Shown here piece after piece: positions 1 to 12,028 of a stretch of DNA of 64,000 nucleotides; within the stretch, counting starts at the first letter, position 1, and the number at the start of each line of letters is the position of its first letter. The position numbers and the translations under genes are program-made. The DNA is taken from the NCBI GenBank assembly GCA_963920525.1, contig OY986436.1:85096970-85160969 (forward strand), in the 5' to 3' direction. Origin of the DNA: Dichetophora obliterata (taxonomy: Eukaryota > Arthropoda > Insecta > Diptera > Sciomyzidae). The notes beneath the pieces are model-generated. The model saw nothing but the letters and a program-made list of their open reading frames with translations. It ran no database searches and was not told the DNA's origin.

Positions 1-1104
1 ATCTTTTTTGGTTTTTTTATATAAGGCTTTTTTATCTGGTGTTACGTTACTTAAATTTCTATTATAGTTCAATTGGGTAATTAAGTAATTAGGTAGTAGA
101 GTAATTATGTAATTTAGTAATTAAAAAACTAATTAAATATATTTTTTCCTTGCCTCAACCAATTTTTTATTATATTTAGCCAATGCCTTGCATTAATACT
201 AAAACAAAAAAGTTTACGAAACATTTAGTAAACATTTACGACAAATAAAAACTACATTTGCGAAAAAGGACAGACGATTTGATCATAATAGTAAATTAAT
301 TTATGTATAAAATAGCTTGCTTAAATTAAAAAAATTAAAATGTTTCTCTTAGATTATATCATAAAATAAAAAGTTTTTATAAAGCTTTAATTTTTTAGTC
401 AAGGTAGTCTTTTCTGTTAAATTGCCCATAAATTGCAAACTTTAGCAATTATCATTTAGAAAATTTCTAAATATAATGTTTTTTCATACCTTAATGATTA
501 ATTTATCAATTTTACTATATATTTCTACTCCATATAAAAAACTTTTACTAAATATCTATTACTACATGCGATTAAGTAAGGGATAAAAGTTTGATCCTTT
601 GAACTTTTCTAATAGTCAAACAACTGAAGAATATAGTCCCAAGACTTCAAGTCAATCATAACAAAACTCTCGAAGTTATTGACTTATTAATCCCCTATCT
701 AAGACTGTAGCTCCGATAACGAAGTTTTAAACGCGTTTTTCTTAAAACCACTTTTTAAAACTCCGAGCTCACTGCCATTTAAAAACTACATTACTTATTC
801 ATATCAAACTTGGTACACTTTTTCTACATAAAAAATACCTCCCCCAACGATAAGTTTTACAATTCGATTTAGGATAAACGAGATTATAGCAATTTTCACT
901 TCAAGTGAACAACAAAAATTTCAAAATAAAATAAATAATAATCAGAAAACGTTGGGGAAAGATTTGATGATACTTCCACTTTCATGCTCGAAGCATTTCG
1001 ATTTCAAGCTGAGAGACCGCAAATCGTCTTCTTCCAAAAAACGTTCTTGGAAAAGCTTTTTCACCGGGTTGTTTGCCGATATTTTTGAATAAAAAAATAG
1101 GAGA
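1..1104. other. AT-rich noncoding stretch
   Basis: No open frame of interest on either strand. Around positions 75-125 there is a loose AT-rich tandem pattern built on gtaatta-like units. I see no recognisable gene or element here. Confidence 0.5.
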
Positions 1105-2146
1105 GATTACGATTTCGTGGGCGCTGCGATTTGACAATGGATTCGTAAACTACTTTCAATAAAGATATGAATGGCAGAAGGAAAAACCGATTTATCGATT
1201 TGTTTTTGAGTTGTCGATATTTGAAAATAATATTTTTCTTTAGTCTTAGAAATCTTGCTATATTTTCCTTATTGTATTACCGCTAAAGATGCTTGAGGCA
1301 TTATTTTAAAGAGAGTTGAGTTGAGTTGATAAATCCGTTAAGTATTTCACATTGTATAGCTATTTGTATGTAAAAGTACAATTATTGTTTATAATACAAT
1401 TTTATTTTCTCAAAAAATTTGGTTAAAAAAATTAAAATTAAAGCTTACGAATTTATCTTTTATTTGGTATATTACATTAACCCTTGTGATTTTCCCTTGT
1501 ACGGAATGTTGTTATTTTAATCATATGTATTTTAATGTTTCTGTTTTTCTAACTCCATATTTTCTTTATTACAGTAAACGACTGATCTTAACACACCATT
1601 GTAGCTGTTATATTTATAAGAATTATAAGGACTTTCCAGCCAGTAAAAAAATTCGAAATTTTGCATAGATCAGTTTTGGTCAAATTAAATCAAATAGTTG
1701 ATTTTCGTTCATTCGAAACTATTACATATTATTATATTCCAAATTAAAGATAAAATTTTAAGCTTTTAAAATATATGATAACTTTAGCATCTTAGTAACG
1801 CAAATTTTGTCGAAAATAGCGGTTCTTTTTAATAAAAAATTCAAGTATGATATAAAAGAGCTTGTAAAATGTAAAATATACTTTCAAGAGCTTTTTATCT
1901 CACATCATATAAAGGGTAATTAAATAATCTGTCAAATGCATTGTCAATCTTTTGGATTGATTGAATAATGACAAAGATACAGATGTTTTATTAAACACAA
2001 CTTTTGGTAAGAAAAAAATGTAAAAAATCGATAAGTAGTTTATTTATCGATATTTTGTTCAGTCAGACATTTTTTTCTATACCAGAAAACGTTTTTTAAT
2101 CGCCCAATCGCACGATTACGATTTAGGCGCCCAAGAAATCGTAATC
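1105..2146. mobile_element. Possible TIR element (about 1.04 kb)
   Basis: The left end (GATTACGATTTCGTGGGCGC, 1105-1124) and the reverse complement of the right end (2127-2146) match at 19 of 20 positions. The interior is AT-rich and noncoding. I could not find a target-site duplication, so this may be two independent fragments of one repeat family rather than one element. Confidence 0.4.
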
Positions 2147-3847
2147 GTGCCAAATAATAACAGAATGTTATTAAACTTGATACCTTATAATATTAAAAAG
2201 GTTTCAATGAATTTGCTCTATCCATATTTCTAAAACAATTCACCAAAAAAAATGTTGTTTACGATAAAATCCTTACTCCTCCCTTAAGTTGATATAACAC
2301 CTCATATAATTGTTCCTACTTTATTTATACTTTTTATCATGTTAATTTTCTGGTAGCACATCATATGAATCTAAAAAACCAGTATTTTTGCCACCCCATC
2401 TCTCTTTAGCTTTGGTTATTCACTCACTCATGTAGAAAAACACTCATTTGTATTTTCGAAGTTCGAAAAAGACTGCATGCTAGAGAGCGCTGTTTTGTGT
2501 GTCACTTTATGCTCTTAAACTACGCTGACAGCTGTCAAATAAAATTGTGCTGTCTCTACAAATATAAACTACGGTCGGCTGCGAAAAAGTGTGCTCAAGA
2601 ACATTTATTATATATAAATAAATAATCGCTTATAAGAAATGAATAGTTGTGTGAAGCAAACAAGTAAACCACCGTGCAAGTGAATTTAGTACATTTCTTT
2701 GCTTCAGCTTTTATTTCGAGCTACCTGAAACAGTAAACGTTTGCAAGTAAGTCGAAACTGCCACAGTGGCTTGTCGATGTGTTTTTATTATTTGGATTGC
2801 AACTTTCAAAACACACCTCTATATAAAAAAGTGAAGTGAATTAATTTATTAAGTTACCGATATGCTTTACTACTGCTTCTTAAATAGTTCTTAAACTGTG
2901 TTTTCACTACAATCTTTGTATTATTTGCGCCGCATTAACTTTTGTTTTGTCTGCTTTTGTTTGGTTCGCTTGGTCGAACAGCTGTTTTCTGTCATTCCTT
3001 GCTACTCAGAAAATTATTTGCGTTCTCACAGGGAGCGGAAGAGCGTAATTTGTAAATTATAACCAACCTGCTCTCTTGAGGGTTACTCTGCTTTGTTTTC
3101 ATTGAGTATGAGTCGTTTTGCCAGTGCTTTAGAGCTGCCATATCAGTTTTAATTTACATAAATAAAAAAATTAAGGCCCTACTTTTTGAATCCGATTGTT
3201 AAAATTTTCAATGCAAGTTTTGAGGTCAAGGAGTTGTATCTGTACAAATATTAAATATCCAATGTATTCTTTGGCTTCGGTGGCTTAAATGTTGACCGAT
3301 AAAAGGGCACCTGAGTAAAATAAAAATATTAACATTTATTCGCATTAAAAAAAATGTAAATGATTTTTAGTAAAAAACATGGTTTCTGCAATAATGCAAA
3401 AAAGAATTAGCTAATCTAAAATTCTTATCATTTAAGAACTAAAAAAATAAATTAAAAAAGAAACAAATCAGTAAAACGATAAAAGTTTGACAGTGGTCAA
3501 AAAATCGACAAGTGACTTAACAATTTTCTGTTCGCTACCAAAAAGAGATACAACATAGCAGTCCATCAAATTTGTGAATTTACACATTTGTAACTTAAAT
3601 TATTTTTTGCTAGGGTTGTTCAAGTTTTAACCTTTTTACAGCAGTCGAGCAAATCGGTTTGTCAACAGAGTATCCTTAAATTTATTACTTCTGTTTCTGT
3701 TCAAGTTTTCTAGTAAAACAAGTAATTATTCAAAAACTAGAAGAGACGGAGACGTCTTTGATACTGCATTAAAAATCTAGATAATTTAAGATGAATGCAA
3801 TGTGTTTAGTTTAGATTAGTAAATATTACTAATAACTGCGTCCATTC
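2147..3847. other. Noncoding stretch, possible unique host DNA
   Basis: No substantial open reading frame. From about 2400 to 3150 the sequence is less AT-rich and more complex than its surroundings, and a good splice-donor-like GTAAGT occurs at 2747-2752. It could be host intergenic or 5'UTR/intron sequence, but nothing proves transcription. Confidence 0.35.
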
Positions 3848-4465
3848 TACGAATTTTATTCTTAATTTTTAGCCACGATTAGTTTTCGTAGAATTTACGT
3901 TGTTTGGTACATGTTACGAATATTTTGTTATTATATTATTTTATTATTATATTATACGAATACATTTACCAATGATATCTACTAATACCTAATAACGAAA
4001 AAAAACATTCTGTCTGAGCTGGGCTTTGCACCGCGGTTCTTTAGCTTACGGGCCACGTACTCTTCCAGTAGGCTTGCAATCATACATTTCCTTTTATTTG
4101 GCTTTTGTTCAACAAACCAGGCTGAACGATTTCGGTTGTAAATTTTTAAAACTCAACTAGTACTTCGTATATTCTATAAATAATGTGTACGGTCAATCTG
4201 CGATTGGTTTTTATCTACTAATGTAATTTTTAATTCGTAAATAGTACGAAACCATTAGTAAATACTACGAATACTACCTATTAGTAAATACTACCTCGTT
4301 TTTCGTACGAGGAATTGACGAATGTTAAAGAATGATATTGCTTATCAGTCGAATATCATTCTTCGGAGCAACAGATGGCAAAAAACATTTAAGCCAATAG
4401 CGCATATAAACTTTGACGATAAGCAAATTTTTCTTTTAAAGTCATTGTACCTTAGTAATAAACAT
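3848..4465. repeat. Left arm of an 8.4-kb inverted repeat
   Basis: This arm matches the reverse complement of 11510-12241 over most of its length, with many substitutions and small indels. Aligned blocks include TTAAAGAATGA (4325) and its mate near 11620, and GCCACGA (3872) and its mate near 12212. The outer edges read TACGAATTTTATT-like. The arm contains a tRNA-like segment. It looks like one end of an old foldback or long-TIR DNA element, later split by a LINE. Alternatively, two copies of one repeat landed head to head. Confidence 0.6.
4010..4084 (-). repeat. tRNA-derived SINE-like segment, copy 1
   Basis: Read on the minus strand, this segment matches the tRNA-like unit at 12029-12102, 44621-44706 and the one split by the provirus at 53031/60832. 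The internal B-box region is degenerate in this copy, so Pol III activity is doubtful. It lies inside the left arm of the inverted repeat, with its counterpart at the same place in the right arm. Confidence 0.6.
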
Positions 4466-4554
4466 TTTAAAGTCGACTCTAAATTTAGTGTAATCTTTTT
4501 GATAACCAATTTATTTATTTAATTATTTTATTTATTAATATGTTATATGTTGTA

Positions 4555-5994
4555 TGCGTATAAAATTAAAAATGCTCCAGGATGAAATTAAAAACTTAAA
4601 GCAGCGTATAACAAAGCAGGATAATGCAGCACTGAAAAAGAAAATGTGGCTGGGATCTTTTCGAAATTGTGCATAACCATCGATGCGCCATTGCCGAAGA
4701 TTGAAAAGATTCTCGTATACCAAATAAAACATTGCAACACACAAAAACTGATCCCATAATCTTGATAACGCTAGCTTCGCCAGCTGATAAAAATCGTATA
4801 CTGAATTCGATTACAGAGTTTAAGCGCAGAACCAATGACTTACTACGACTTCACTAAGCTGGTTTTCAGTCCGACGTTCCAATTTATGTAAACGAATCTC
4901 TTACTAAAGCAAATCATGTCATCTGTAAAGCTGCTCTTCGTTACAAGAAATAAACAATTATGGGCTGTGTTCAGGGTTGCCAAAATTTGGGAGAGATAAT
5001 TTCCGTTTTATCATTTCATTAAGTTTTTCCCGTTCTTCCCCTAACATTTTCCCGTTTTTTCCTTTTTTTAAAGTAAATTAAAGGAAAATTACCGACATTT
5101 TACTTTTTGCGTCAGTGTTTTATTTTATATAGGAGCCATAACAACCAAAACTTCGTAATGTAAATAAAAATATGCCTTCAAAAAACATATCACATTTATT
5201 ACTTCTACATATTACTTGAGTGTAACAGGAAACACTTCCTTCTGATTTCTTATCCTATGCAATTTTGATTTTTCATATGTATTGGTGCGAAAGATACCTG
5301 AGAAACAACTTCATATTTTGTGTCAATAAAATAGCTGATAAATGTCCGGTGCCCGTATCGGTAAATGTCCGATCTCTGCACCGAAAGAAGTGTTAGTTCT
5401 GGAAAACTTGGGCAGGCACAATTTACGAACGAAGACCGATTCGGGCACTCGTCAGTTTATTGTGTCCGAATATTGTCGCAATAGAGTCTAAATGCTCCGC
5501 CATCGTCCAAGAAATTAAATCTTTTAAAATCCCCAGTTTTACTTACCCATTTTTCACAGTAAATAGTACCCATTTTGCAAATAAATCAAATGACCCTGGG
5601 CAAAGGACGAACTACGTTTGAATTTACAGCTGATGACAATCCAAATGAATTTAAATAAAATACATAGGCTAATTCAAAAAGTAATAAAATGAAATTAAAC
5701 TCAAGGTGACTCAGATAATTTTAAAATGTATTTAAATACAAGATGTTAAAACTTTATAACATAATTTGATGAAATTGTAACAAAATAAACCTAATTTTCC
5801 ACGTTTTTAAGAGTGTTATTCCCGTTTTCCCTTTTGGGTTGAAAATTTCCGCAAAACGGGGAAAATTCCCTTTTCTGGCAACACTGGCTATGTTTACCAG
5901 GAGAGGTCTCGTGCATGTTAAGAGAATGCGTGATGATCATGTCTCTTGCATCAATTCTCTGACGATGCTTGATGAGCTTCTTCGCATGTGTTAA
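4555..5994 (+). pseudogene. LINE ORF1 remnant (CR1/jockey group), split by hAT
   Basis: Conceptual translation in shifting frames shows a short coiled-coil-like stretch (EIKNLKQRITKQ, near 4580) followed by a region resembling the conserved C-terminal half of ORF1 proteins of CR1/jockey-type LINEs, with an IYVNESLT-type motif near 4885. The sequence stops at the hAT element beginning at 4972 and resumes at 5895, ending in a hydrophilic tail and a stop near 5992. Several frameshifts and stops make it nonfunctional. ORF1 proteins bind the LINE RNA. The same-orientation endonuclease and reverse transcriptase fragments at 7775-8330 and 9618-10890 are taken as ORF2 of the same insertion. The family call rests on motif recognition only. 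Confidence 0.6.
4972..5886. mobile_element. Nonautonomous hAT element (915 bp)
   Basis: The termini are CAGGGTTGCC (4972) and GGCAACACTG (5886), imperfect inverted repeats typical of hAT transposons. Flanking 8-mers are GCTGTGTT (4964-4971) and GCTATGTT (5887-5894), a 7/8 target duplication. Subterminal sequence is rich in cccgtttt/aaaacggg motifs on both sides. No transposase frame is visible, so it would depend on a relative for movement. It splits the LINE ORF1 remnant. The element at 33778-35206 has similar tips (CAGGGCTGCC). Confidence 0.85.
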
Positions 5995-6300
5995 CTAACA
6001 TAAGAACTCTAAGTACAATAACTTTAACGATGGGTTTCGTGATGGAAAGCAGTAACAATAAAACCTACTTTAATATTTTTATATATATTTCTGTTTATAT
6101 TTTATTATGTTTCTTGCTATTAACTCAAATCATTTCTTTACTTATTCAAAAAATCTTGCTATATATATCTTATTTTCTTTTAATGTTTCTCTTTCTTTTT
6201 TTATTTTGATACCTATTTTGCTAGGTATTCAAAAATTCAAAAGCTTGCGTTACTTATTTTCCAGAAAATATACCTTATTAATATATGACTGTAGACAACC

Positions 6301-7409
6301 CATGAAACAAAGATATACAGATAGCTAGCTTACTCCGTGCGCAAAAAATGAAATCTTCTGCGCACTACGTCACTCGACCTTGTCAGCTGTAACACGTGGT
6401 GCATACATAAAAAAGAAAATGTGAAAAAGCAAAAAGTAAACACAATCAGCACAATTGCAAGCATTTAAGAAATATTGCATTCATTTAATTTAATTTCTAG
6501 TATTGTGCACTTATAGTACGCGTAAATTATAATTTTCAATTATATTTTATTTAATTAAAATTAGTACTAAAGTTTTAGATGCTTTTGATGAGAATAGCAA
6601 CGATTTTAATTCGGGCCATAAAATGAGTTTACAATTTTTTCAACAAACGAAACAACAAACGAGAAGAACAAGAAAATGAAAACGAAGCAATGGCCGCATT
6701 CAGCGCAGACAACTGTTGTGAACTGTAATGGTAGCGCTTCCTTAGTTCACGATGCTTTTCTCTGAATGTGTTGCTACTCTACACGTCAGAAGTTAGATTC
6801 AATTTAATTTTTATGTAAATTTAATTCAATTGCAAAGGTTTCTCACTTAAATTTGCTGCGTTCTTTCTGCGTTTATTAATTTAACAGTGTGAGTAACAGC
6901 ATCTGACAGTTAAGCAAACAGTTGTGTTCATGTAGCATAGAATTTGTTCGCTTGATTAAAAGGCGTTCGCTACTTTATCAGTTTAAGTTAGCGCTACCAA
7001 ATTTGTACCATTCAGAGAATTTTAACACAACAGTTGCCAACTGTTGTCTGCGCTGAATGCGGCCAATCAAAGTGCTGTCAAACACATCAAGTAACGTAGC
7101 TATTTTTTTTTGAGTAGGAGAAAATGGGAGAAAACATTCCTATTATATATGCATTTCTTTTCAATAATAGCACTGAAAAATAAATTCGCTTAAATTTATT
7201 TATAAATATATTTATAATGTAATTTATTTCATTTCAATAAACCAAGTTTCAATAAAAAAATGTCGAACTTTTTCATCGCTACAAAGAAATTATCCCCTTT
7301 AAGTATATTATGACTACGTTTTTATTTAGCCACTTTGACAAGCTCGAACTACGTCACAACAAATATGGCGGACATGCGCAATACTTTATCTGTAGTTCTT
7401 TGTATCATG
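6301..7409. mobile_element. Long-TIR element with 9-bp TSD, Mutator-like candidate
   Basis: TAGACAACC occurs immediately outside both ends (6292-6300 and 7410-7418). The ends form inverted repeats: CATGAAACAAAG at the left and CTTTGTATCATG at the right. Weaker inverted similarity continues inward for about 100 bp, including GCGCA, ACGTCA and CTTGTCA blocks. A 9-bp duplication with long TIRs suggests a Mutator-like element. No transposase is recognisable inside. A separate TIR element (6692-7064) is nested in it. Confidence 0.6.
6692..7064. mobile_element. MITE with GGCCGCATTCAGCGC termini (373 bp)
   Basis: The first 22 bases (starting GGCCGCATTCAGCGCAGACA) are repeated as a perfect inverted copy ending at 7064. 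A 3-bp AAT flanks both sides (6689-6691 and 7065-7067), consistent with a 3-bp target duplication. It is noncoding. A related partial copy lies at 48855-48985 inside another element, so this is a family. Confidence 0.75.
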
Positions 7410-7602
7410 TAGACAACCCATGGTATAAGGGTAGAGGTAGCTGCAGCGCTGACTGTGTTCTCTTTCCATACTGCCAATTTGTCAAATTCAGAAGTGTGGC
7501 GAATGGAAACAAAAGAAAAGAAAGAAAAAGTTTTGCTTCGTTTTGACATTTCCGGCAGTATGCTCTCATCTGGTGCATCTACCATGAGACAATAGGGCAG
7601 TT

Positions 7603-7743
7603 CACGATCTTGTTGCATCGTTGCAAATGCAAAATAAAGAGCTTTTACAAAAACAAAAATCATGTGTTGCAAAAGCTTTTCAATGCTTTTTGTTTTTGCA
7701 AAAGCTGTTTATTTTGCATTTGCAACGATGCAACAAGATCGTG
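7603..7743. repeat. Near-perfect hairpin, about 57-bp arms
   Basis: Starting from CACGATCTTGTTGCATCG at 7603, the sequence returns as a near-perfect reverse complement ending at 7743, with a loop of about 27 nt (7660-7687) that itself contains GCAAAAGCTTTT. It lies just upstream of the LINE endonuclease fragment and has no homology to it. Confidence 0.85.
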
Positions 7744-7774
7744 TACTGATACGAATGATACGATACGAATCTTT

Positions 7775-8330
7775 CTTATGTAAGCAAAAGAATGGTTTAA
7801 AGATATGCCACAAAAATGCACAAAGTCTAGGGAAGAAAATTGATGAATTCAGATTCATTTTTGAAAATTCAGCAGTAGATTTGGTATGTGTATCGGAGAC
7901 GTGGTTTAACCCATGGAAAAGTGATAATTTAGTTAAAATACATGTCTTTAAATTATTTCGATTAGATAGAAAAGATCATGGAGGAGGTGTAGCTATTTTT
8001 GTGAGGGATGGAATTCAGTGTAGACTAGTTTGCTCTTCTGATCCCGACAGTATTATTGAATACTTATTTCTTGAAATTGAATGCACCGTAAGAAAAATTT
8101 TTGTTGGTACTATTTACAGACAAGATCGGTATATTGGTCTGCGCTTATGACAATGTTAGACGAGTTATCTTTAACCCATCGTGAGATCGTTTTAGCGGGA
8201 GACATCAATAGCAATATTTTAGTTGAACACGACCTAGTGCACAAGATGCGAGGTATTGGATTATTCTCAATTAACACTGTGATGCCAACACATTTTCACA
8301 TGGTCGTCCGCAGGATTTCTTCTAGGGGGA
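7775..8330 (+). pseudogene. LINE ORF2 endonuclease domain, decayed
   Basis: The translation begins with a motif like LKICHKNAQSLGKKIDEF (near 7797), then DLVCVSETWF (near 7880) and GGGVAIFVRDG (near 7981). It changes frame at about 8110 and shows LAGDINSN near 8190. These are hallmarks of the apurinic-type endonuclease that nicks target DNA for LINE insertion. At least one frameshift breaks it and sequence similarity stops abruptly near 8329, where an unrelated 1.3-kb segment begins. The reverse transcriptase resumes near 9618 in the same orientation. Confidence 0.75.
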
Positions 8331-8559
8331 AAGACAAAAAAGGTCTAGAAAAAAGGTCTAGAATGAGCATAAAGAAAATGTAGCCTATATAAGCCTATTT
8401 TTGGAGATTTTTGGTACTAATTACACATAGGAAAATCCAATATATTTTAAAGATGGGGTAAAAATCTTTCTTGTGTCATGCTCGAAATATTTCCAAATTT
8501 CATTTTATATTTTTGTCTTGTAATACATTTCAATAATTTTTTGCAAAAGAAAATATTCT

Positions 8560-9205
8560 TGAAAAGTTAATGATGGCATATTTTAATTATAATATTGTTT
8601 TTAATAATTCTAAAAAAAATAATAATTTTTAGAATTATGTATAAGCTTAATGCCAATTAAGTTCATGAAGCAACAGGTTGCAACAACAATAAGTTCTTTG
8701 CAGAACAAACCACCAAGCAGACTAGACAGCTGTTTCGTTGATAGCTACATCAACTCATCAGTAGTCTTCTGTGGCTTCTGCAGTACCATCCACTTTGATA
8801 AGCTTATACTTACACCTTCTGTTTAATTAAAACAGAATTATGTGCTGTAGGTCGCCTTTCAAAGCAATGTTTTTCTACTACTTTGCAAAAGCAAAGGTTC
8901 AAAAAAGCGACTGCATTGATTCTGCAAAGACTTGTTTGTTGTGCTCTTTGTTTACTTCTTTATCACGAATCAATCTAGGCTCCAACAGTTCGCTGGTATA
9001 AACCATAGAAGGCGTGAAGAGGGTTTTTTTAAAAAAGTTGTTTTATGTGTAGAGACATAATAACATACTTGTTTTCATAGGTCGGGCTCGCACCAGTGTT
9101 TACATGAAAAGTTAATGATGGCATATTTTAATTATAATATTGTTTTTAATAATTCTAAAAAAAAATAATATTTTTTAGAATTATGTATAAGCTTAATGCC
9201 AATTA
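8560..9205. repeat. Direct repeat of about 100 bp flanking 445 bp
   Basis: 8560-8659 and 9105-9205 are nearly identical; each starts TGAAAAGTTAATGATGG and ends AATGCCAATTA. The copies enclose 445 bp of unrelated, more GC-balanced sequence (8660-9104). The whole lies in the segment that separates the LINE endonuclease from its reverse transcriptase. It could be a segmental duplication, two ends of a small element, or a template-switching product. Confidence 0.8.
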
Positions 9206-9617
9206 TTCGAAAATATTCTTAGTTGTTAAGAAAATTAAATAATGTTAGGTCTCATTTATTTTTAAATGAAATTGCATTAATTACTTTTGAGTCCTCAAGT
9301 TTTCAAATTTCAAATACAAATACAAAAATTTGCCAATATTAAACAATATTTTAGTTTTGTTGGAAAACTGGAAAAAACACAAGATTTTTAGGCCATTTTT
9401 TCAACTTTGCAGGTATATAACTTCTAAACCAATTGGAAGCGACCTGAAATTTTTCGAGTTTTAAAAATTTCGTTATTCTTGAAATGCTTCCCGCATACTA
9501 ATTGAGATATTTTTGACCGGATCTCACACCGCATTGATCCACGACATAATAATTATATGAATAATTTTAAAAAAAAGTGTTTTTCTTAATTCAAAACGTG
9601 AATTTGAGTTGAGTTCT

Positions 9618-10890
9618 TGGATGTGTGGAAGGAATCTTTCATTGTTCCAATCCATAAAGTAGGTAGTAGGCAGGAAGTGTCTAATTATTGACCCATTGCT
9701 AAATTACCGATAATCCCTAAAGTTGTTTAAGAAATTGTGAAAAAATGAGTTTATAATACTATAAAAAATTCATTAACTGTATATCAATATGGTTTTGTTG
9801 GTGGTCGGTCCACATCTACCAATTAAACGCTTTTTTCAAGCTTCTTAAGAAATCATCTTGAGAAAGATAAACATATAGATGTTGTTTTTACAGATTTTGC
9901 TAACGCTTTTGACAGAGTGCAATACCATATCTTACGAACAAAGTTGGCTGCAATGGGTTTTCATTCGACATTTTTGAAATGGCTGTTGAATTACTTAATT
10001 GGCCGTCAGCAGTTTGTAAAAATTGGTAGTTTCATTTCAAAAACTGTTTATAATTATTCAGGAGTTCCTCAAGGAAGTCATCTGGGACCACTACTTTTTC
10101 TGCTTTTTATTAATGATTTGCCAAATTGTATGCTTCATTCTCAATGTTTGATGTATGCAGATGATGTGAGGATTCTAAAATCCATCGAGTCTTTAGCTGA
10201 CTGCGAGCTACTGCTGCACGATATTGACCGGTTGCAAGTATGGTGTTATGAGAATAAACTAAATCTCAATATAGAAAAATGTAAGGTAATGTCCTTTAAT
10301 AAGATCCACAGTAAAATTTGGTTTGAGTACTCCATTTTAAGTAATGTATTGTTTCGAGTAAGCAATAAGTTGGATCTTGGGATCTTATTCAACAAAAAGC
10401 TTAGCTTTACTAATCATTTTGATAGAATCATATCCAATCCGATGTTAGGATTTGTAACCTCGAAATACAAAGGATTTTAAAGATACTAATACTTTAAAAT
10501 TTATCTTTATTTCCTTAGTTCGTTCTGTTGGAACACAGTTCCATTATATGGGATCCCCATTATATTGTACATGTAAAAAGAATTAAAAATATTCAAAAGC
10601 GGTTTAAATAAGAAGAAAGTATCAATTAATTATGATGGCTTGAGATGTAATGATGAGCCATATTGATTGTGCAGAAATTCTTGGTCTTTTTAACATATAT
10701 GCTCCTGAAATATATATTAGGCAAAGAGGGGTGTTTAATGTTTCTTATTATAGAACAAATTATGGATTATGGACGCAATGATGTTGTCCATAATGCGTGT
10801 GTTGCATTAAATTCTGTGTGTGACTATTGATCTCAGTCAAAACAGAGAAACTTTTAAGGCTTATTTATTGTTTATTATTAGATAATATCT
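9618..10890 (+). pseudogene. LINE ORF2 reverse transcriptase, CR1/jockey group
   Basis: The longest clean stretch is 9917-10480. Recognisable RT motifs in order are YQYGFVGGRST (near 9780), FTDFANAFDRV (near 9890), SGVPQGSHLGPLLFLLFINDL (near 10061) and the catalytic YADD box followed by V (near 10155). Downstream frames contain thumb and C-terminal similarity, with no RNase H domain, which fits CR1/jockey-type elements. Frameshifts and stops upstream of 9917 and after 10480 make it nonfunctional. A 3'UTR-like tail with AATAAATAAGTAAATAAATT ends near 11005. Confidence 0.8.
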
Positions 10891-11005
10891 TATAAGCTGC
10901 ATTTTCTTTGTTTTTATTAATATGTATATATTTTTATCGTAATATTGAATTAAATAATCTATAACACTAGTGTCGCTAGATTGAAATAAATAAGTAAATA
11001 AATTA

Positions 11006-11509
11006 AAAATTCAAATGTGGGTTCCATACATTTTCTTAACATATTCCAGAACCTCAATACAAGGTTTGAATCTGAATCCTGAATTTAATATAAGCACGTG
11101 ACGCTAAAAAAACGTGAATTTTAAGAAGTATTTAATGGATGTTTCAACTCAAGTTTCCTATTTACATTTAAGTAATAAAAATTTTTTGAAAATAACATAT
11201 TTTAATGTAAAATTGTTTTCTTATCCGAATTTTTCATATGATTTTTAAAAAATTTATTCCTTGATTCAAAATTGGCCTACTTTATTCATAATTTCCAAAT
11301 TTTTTTTCTTTTGCTTTTGAATAAGAAGCCTTGCCATGCCTACATCGCTGCAACTTTCTCAATTTTAAATGCTGCAGGATTGTTAGCTATTTTCATAAAT
11401 TTAGGAAAAATTATCTAAATTGGATAATGTTTATGAGAAAAATTCTTTTTTTATGCCGGAAAATATTTATGTTTATAAAATTTATTTCGCTTTGTTTTCT
11501 GGTTGTTTA
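11006..11509. other. AT-rich noncoding stretch
   Basis: This separates the LINE 3' end from the right arm of the inverted repeat. No supported gene. Weak inverted similarity to about 4470-4560 may be the decayed inner part of the arms. Confidence 0.4.
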
Positions 11510-11860
11510 CAAGGACTTTAAGATAAAAATTTGCTTTTCGTCAAAATTTATATCCGTTATTAAATTAAATGCCCCTTGTTATCTATTGCTACGAAAAATG
11601 ATCTTCGACTAACAAGGGATGTCATTCTTTAACATTTTTCAATTTCTCGTACGAATAACTTCTTCATTTCTTCCATTACATTCGTAGTATTTACTAATGG
11701 TTTCGTACTATTTACGAATAAAAAATAATATTAGTAGAAAACATTCATTCGTAGGTTGACCATACGCATTATTCGTATAATGTACGAATTATTAGTTGAG
11801 TTTAAAAAATTTAAAACCGAAATCGTTCAGACTGGTTTGTCGAACAATTACCAAATAAAA

Positions 11861-12005
11861 CGATGGTTAAGCGCACAAAAGTGATAAGTCAAAATTTTGA
11901 AATTTCCAGAAAAGATTTTTAATTTTTTTAACGGAAATGTATTGAAATAAGCGTTTCTGAAAATTTAAAAATGTTTACTTATGACTTTTATGCGCTTAAC
12001 CATCG
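11861..12005. mobile_element. Small MITE (145 bp) with CGATGGTTAAGCGCA ends
   Basis: The ends CGATGGTTAAGCGCA (11861) and TGCGCTTAACCATCG (12005) are a perfect 15-bp inverted repeat. Flanking ATAAAA and ATAAAG suggest a 5-bp duplication (ATAAA). The homologous position in the left arm (near 4095) lacks the insert and so acts as an empty site. Noncoding. Confidence 0.85.
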
Positions 12006-12028
12006 ATAAAGAAACGTATGATTGCAAG

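Noticed and set aside
4010..4084. Functional tRNA gene
   Set aside because: It matches three other copies with the same non-tRNA extension and lacks a consistent cloverleaf, so it is a SINE.
7349..7672. 107-codon minus-strand ORF as a gene
   Set aside because: It spans the end of a TIR element and one arm of a hairpin; no motif.
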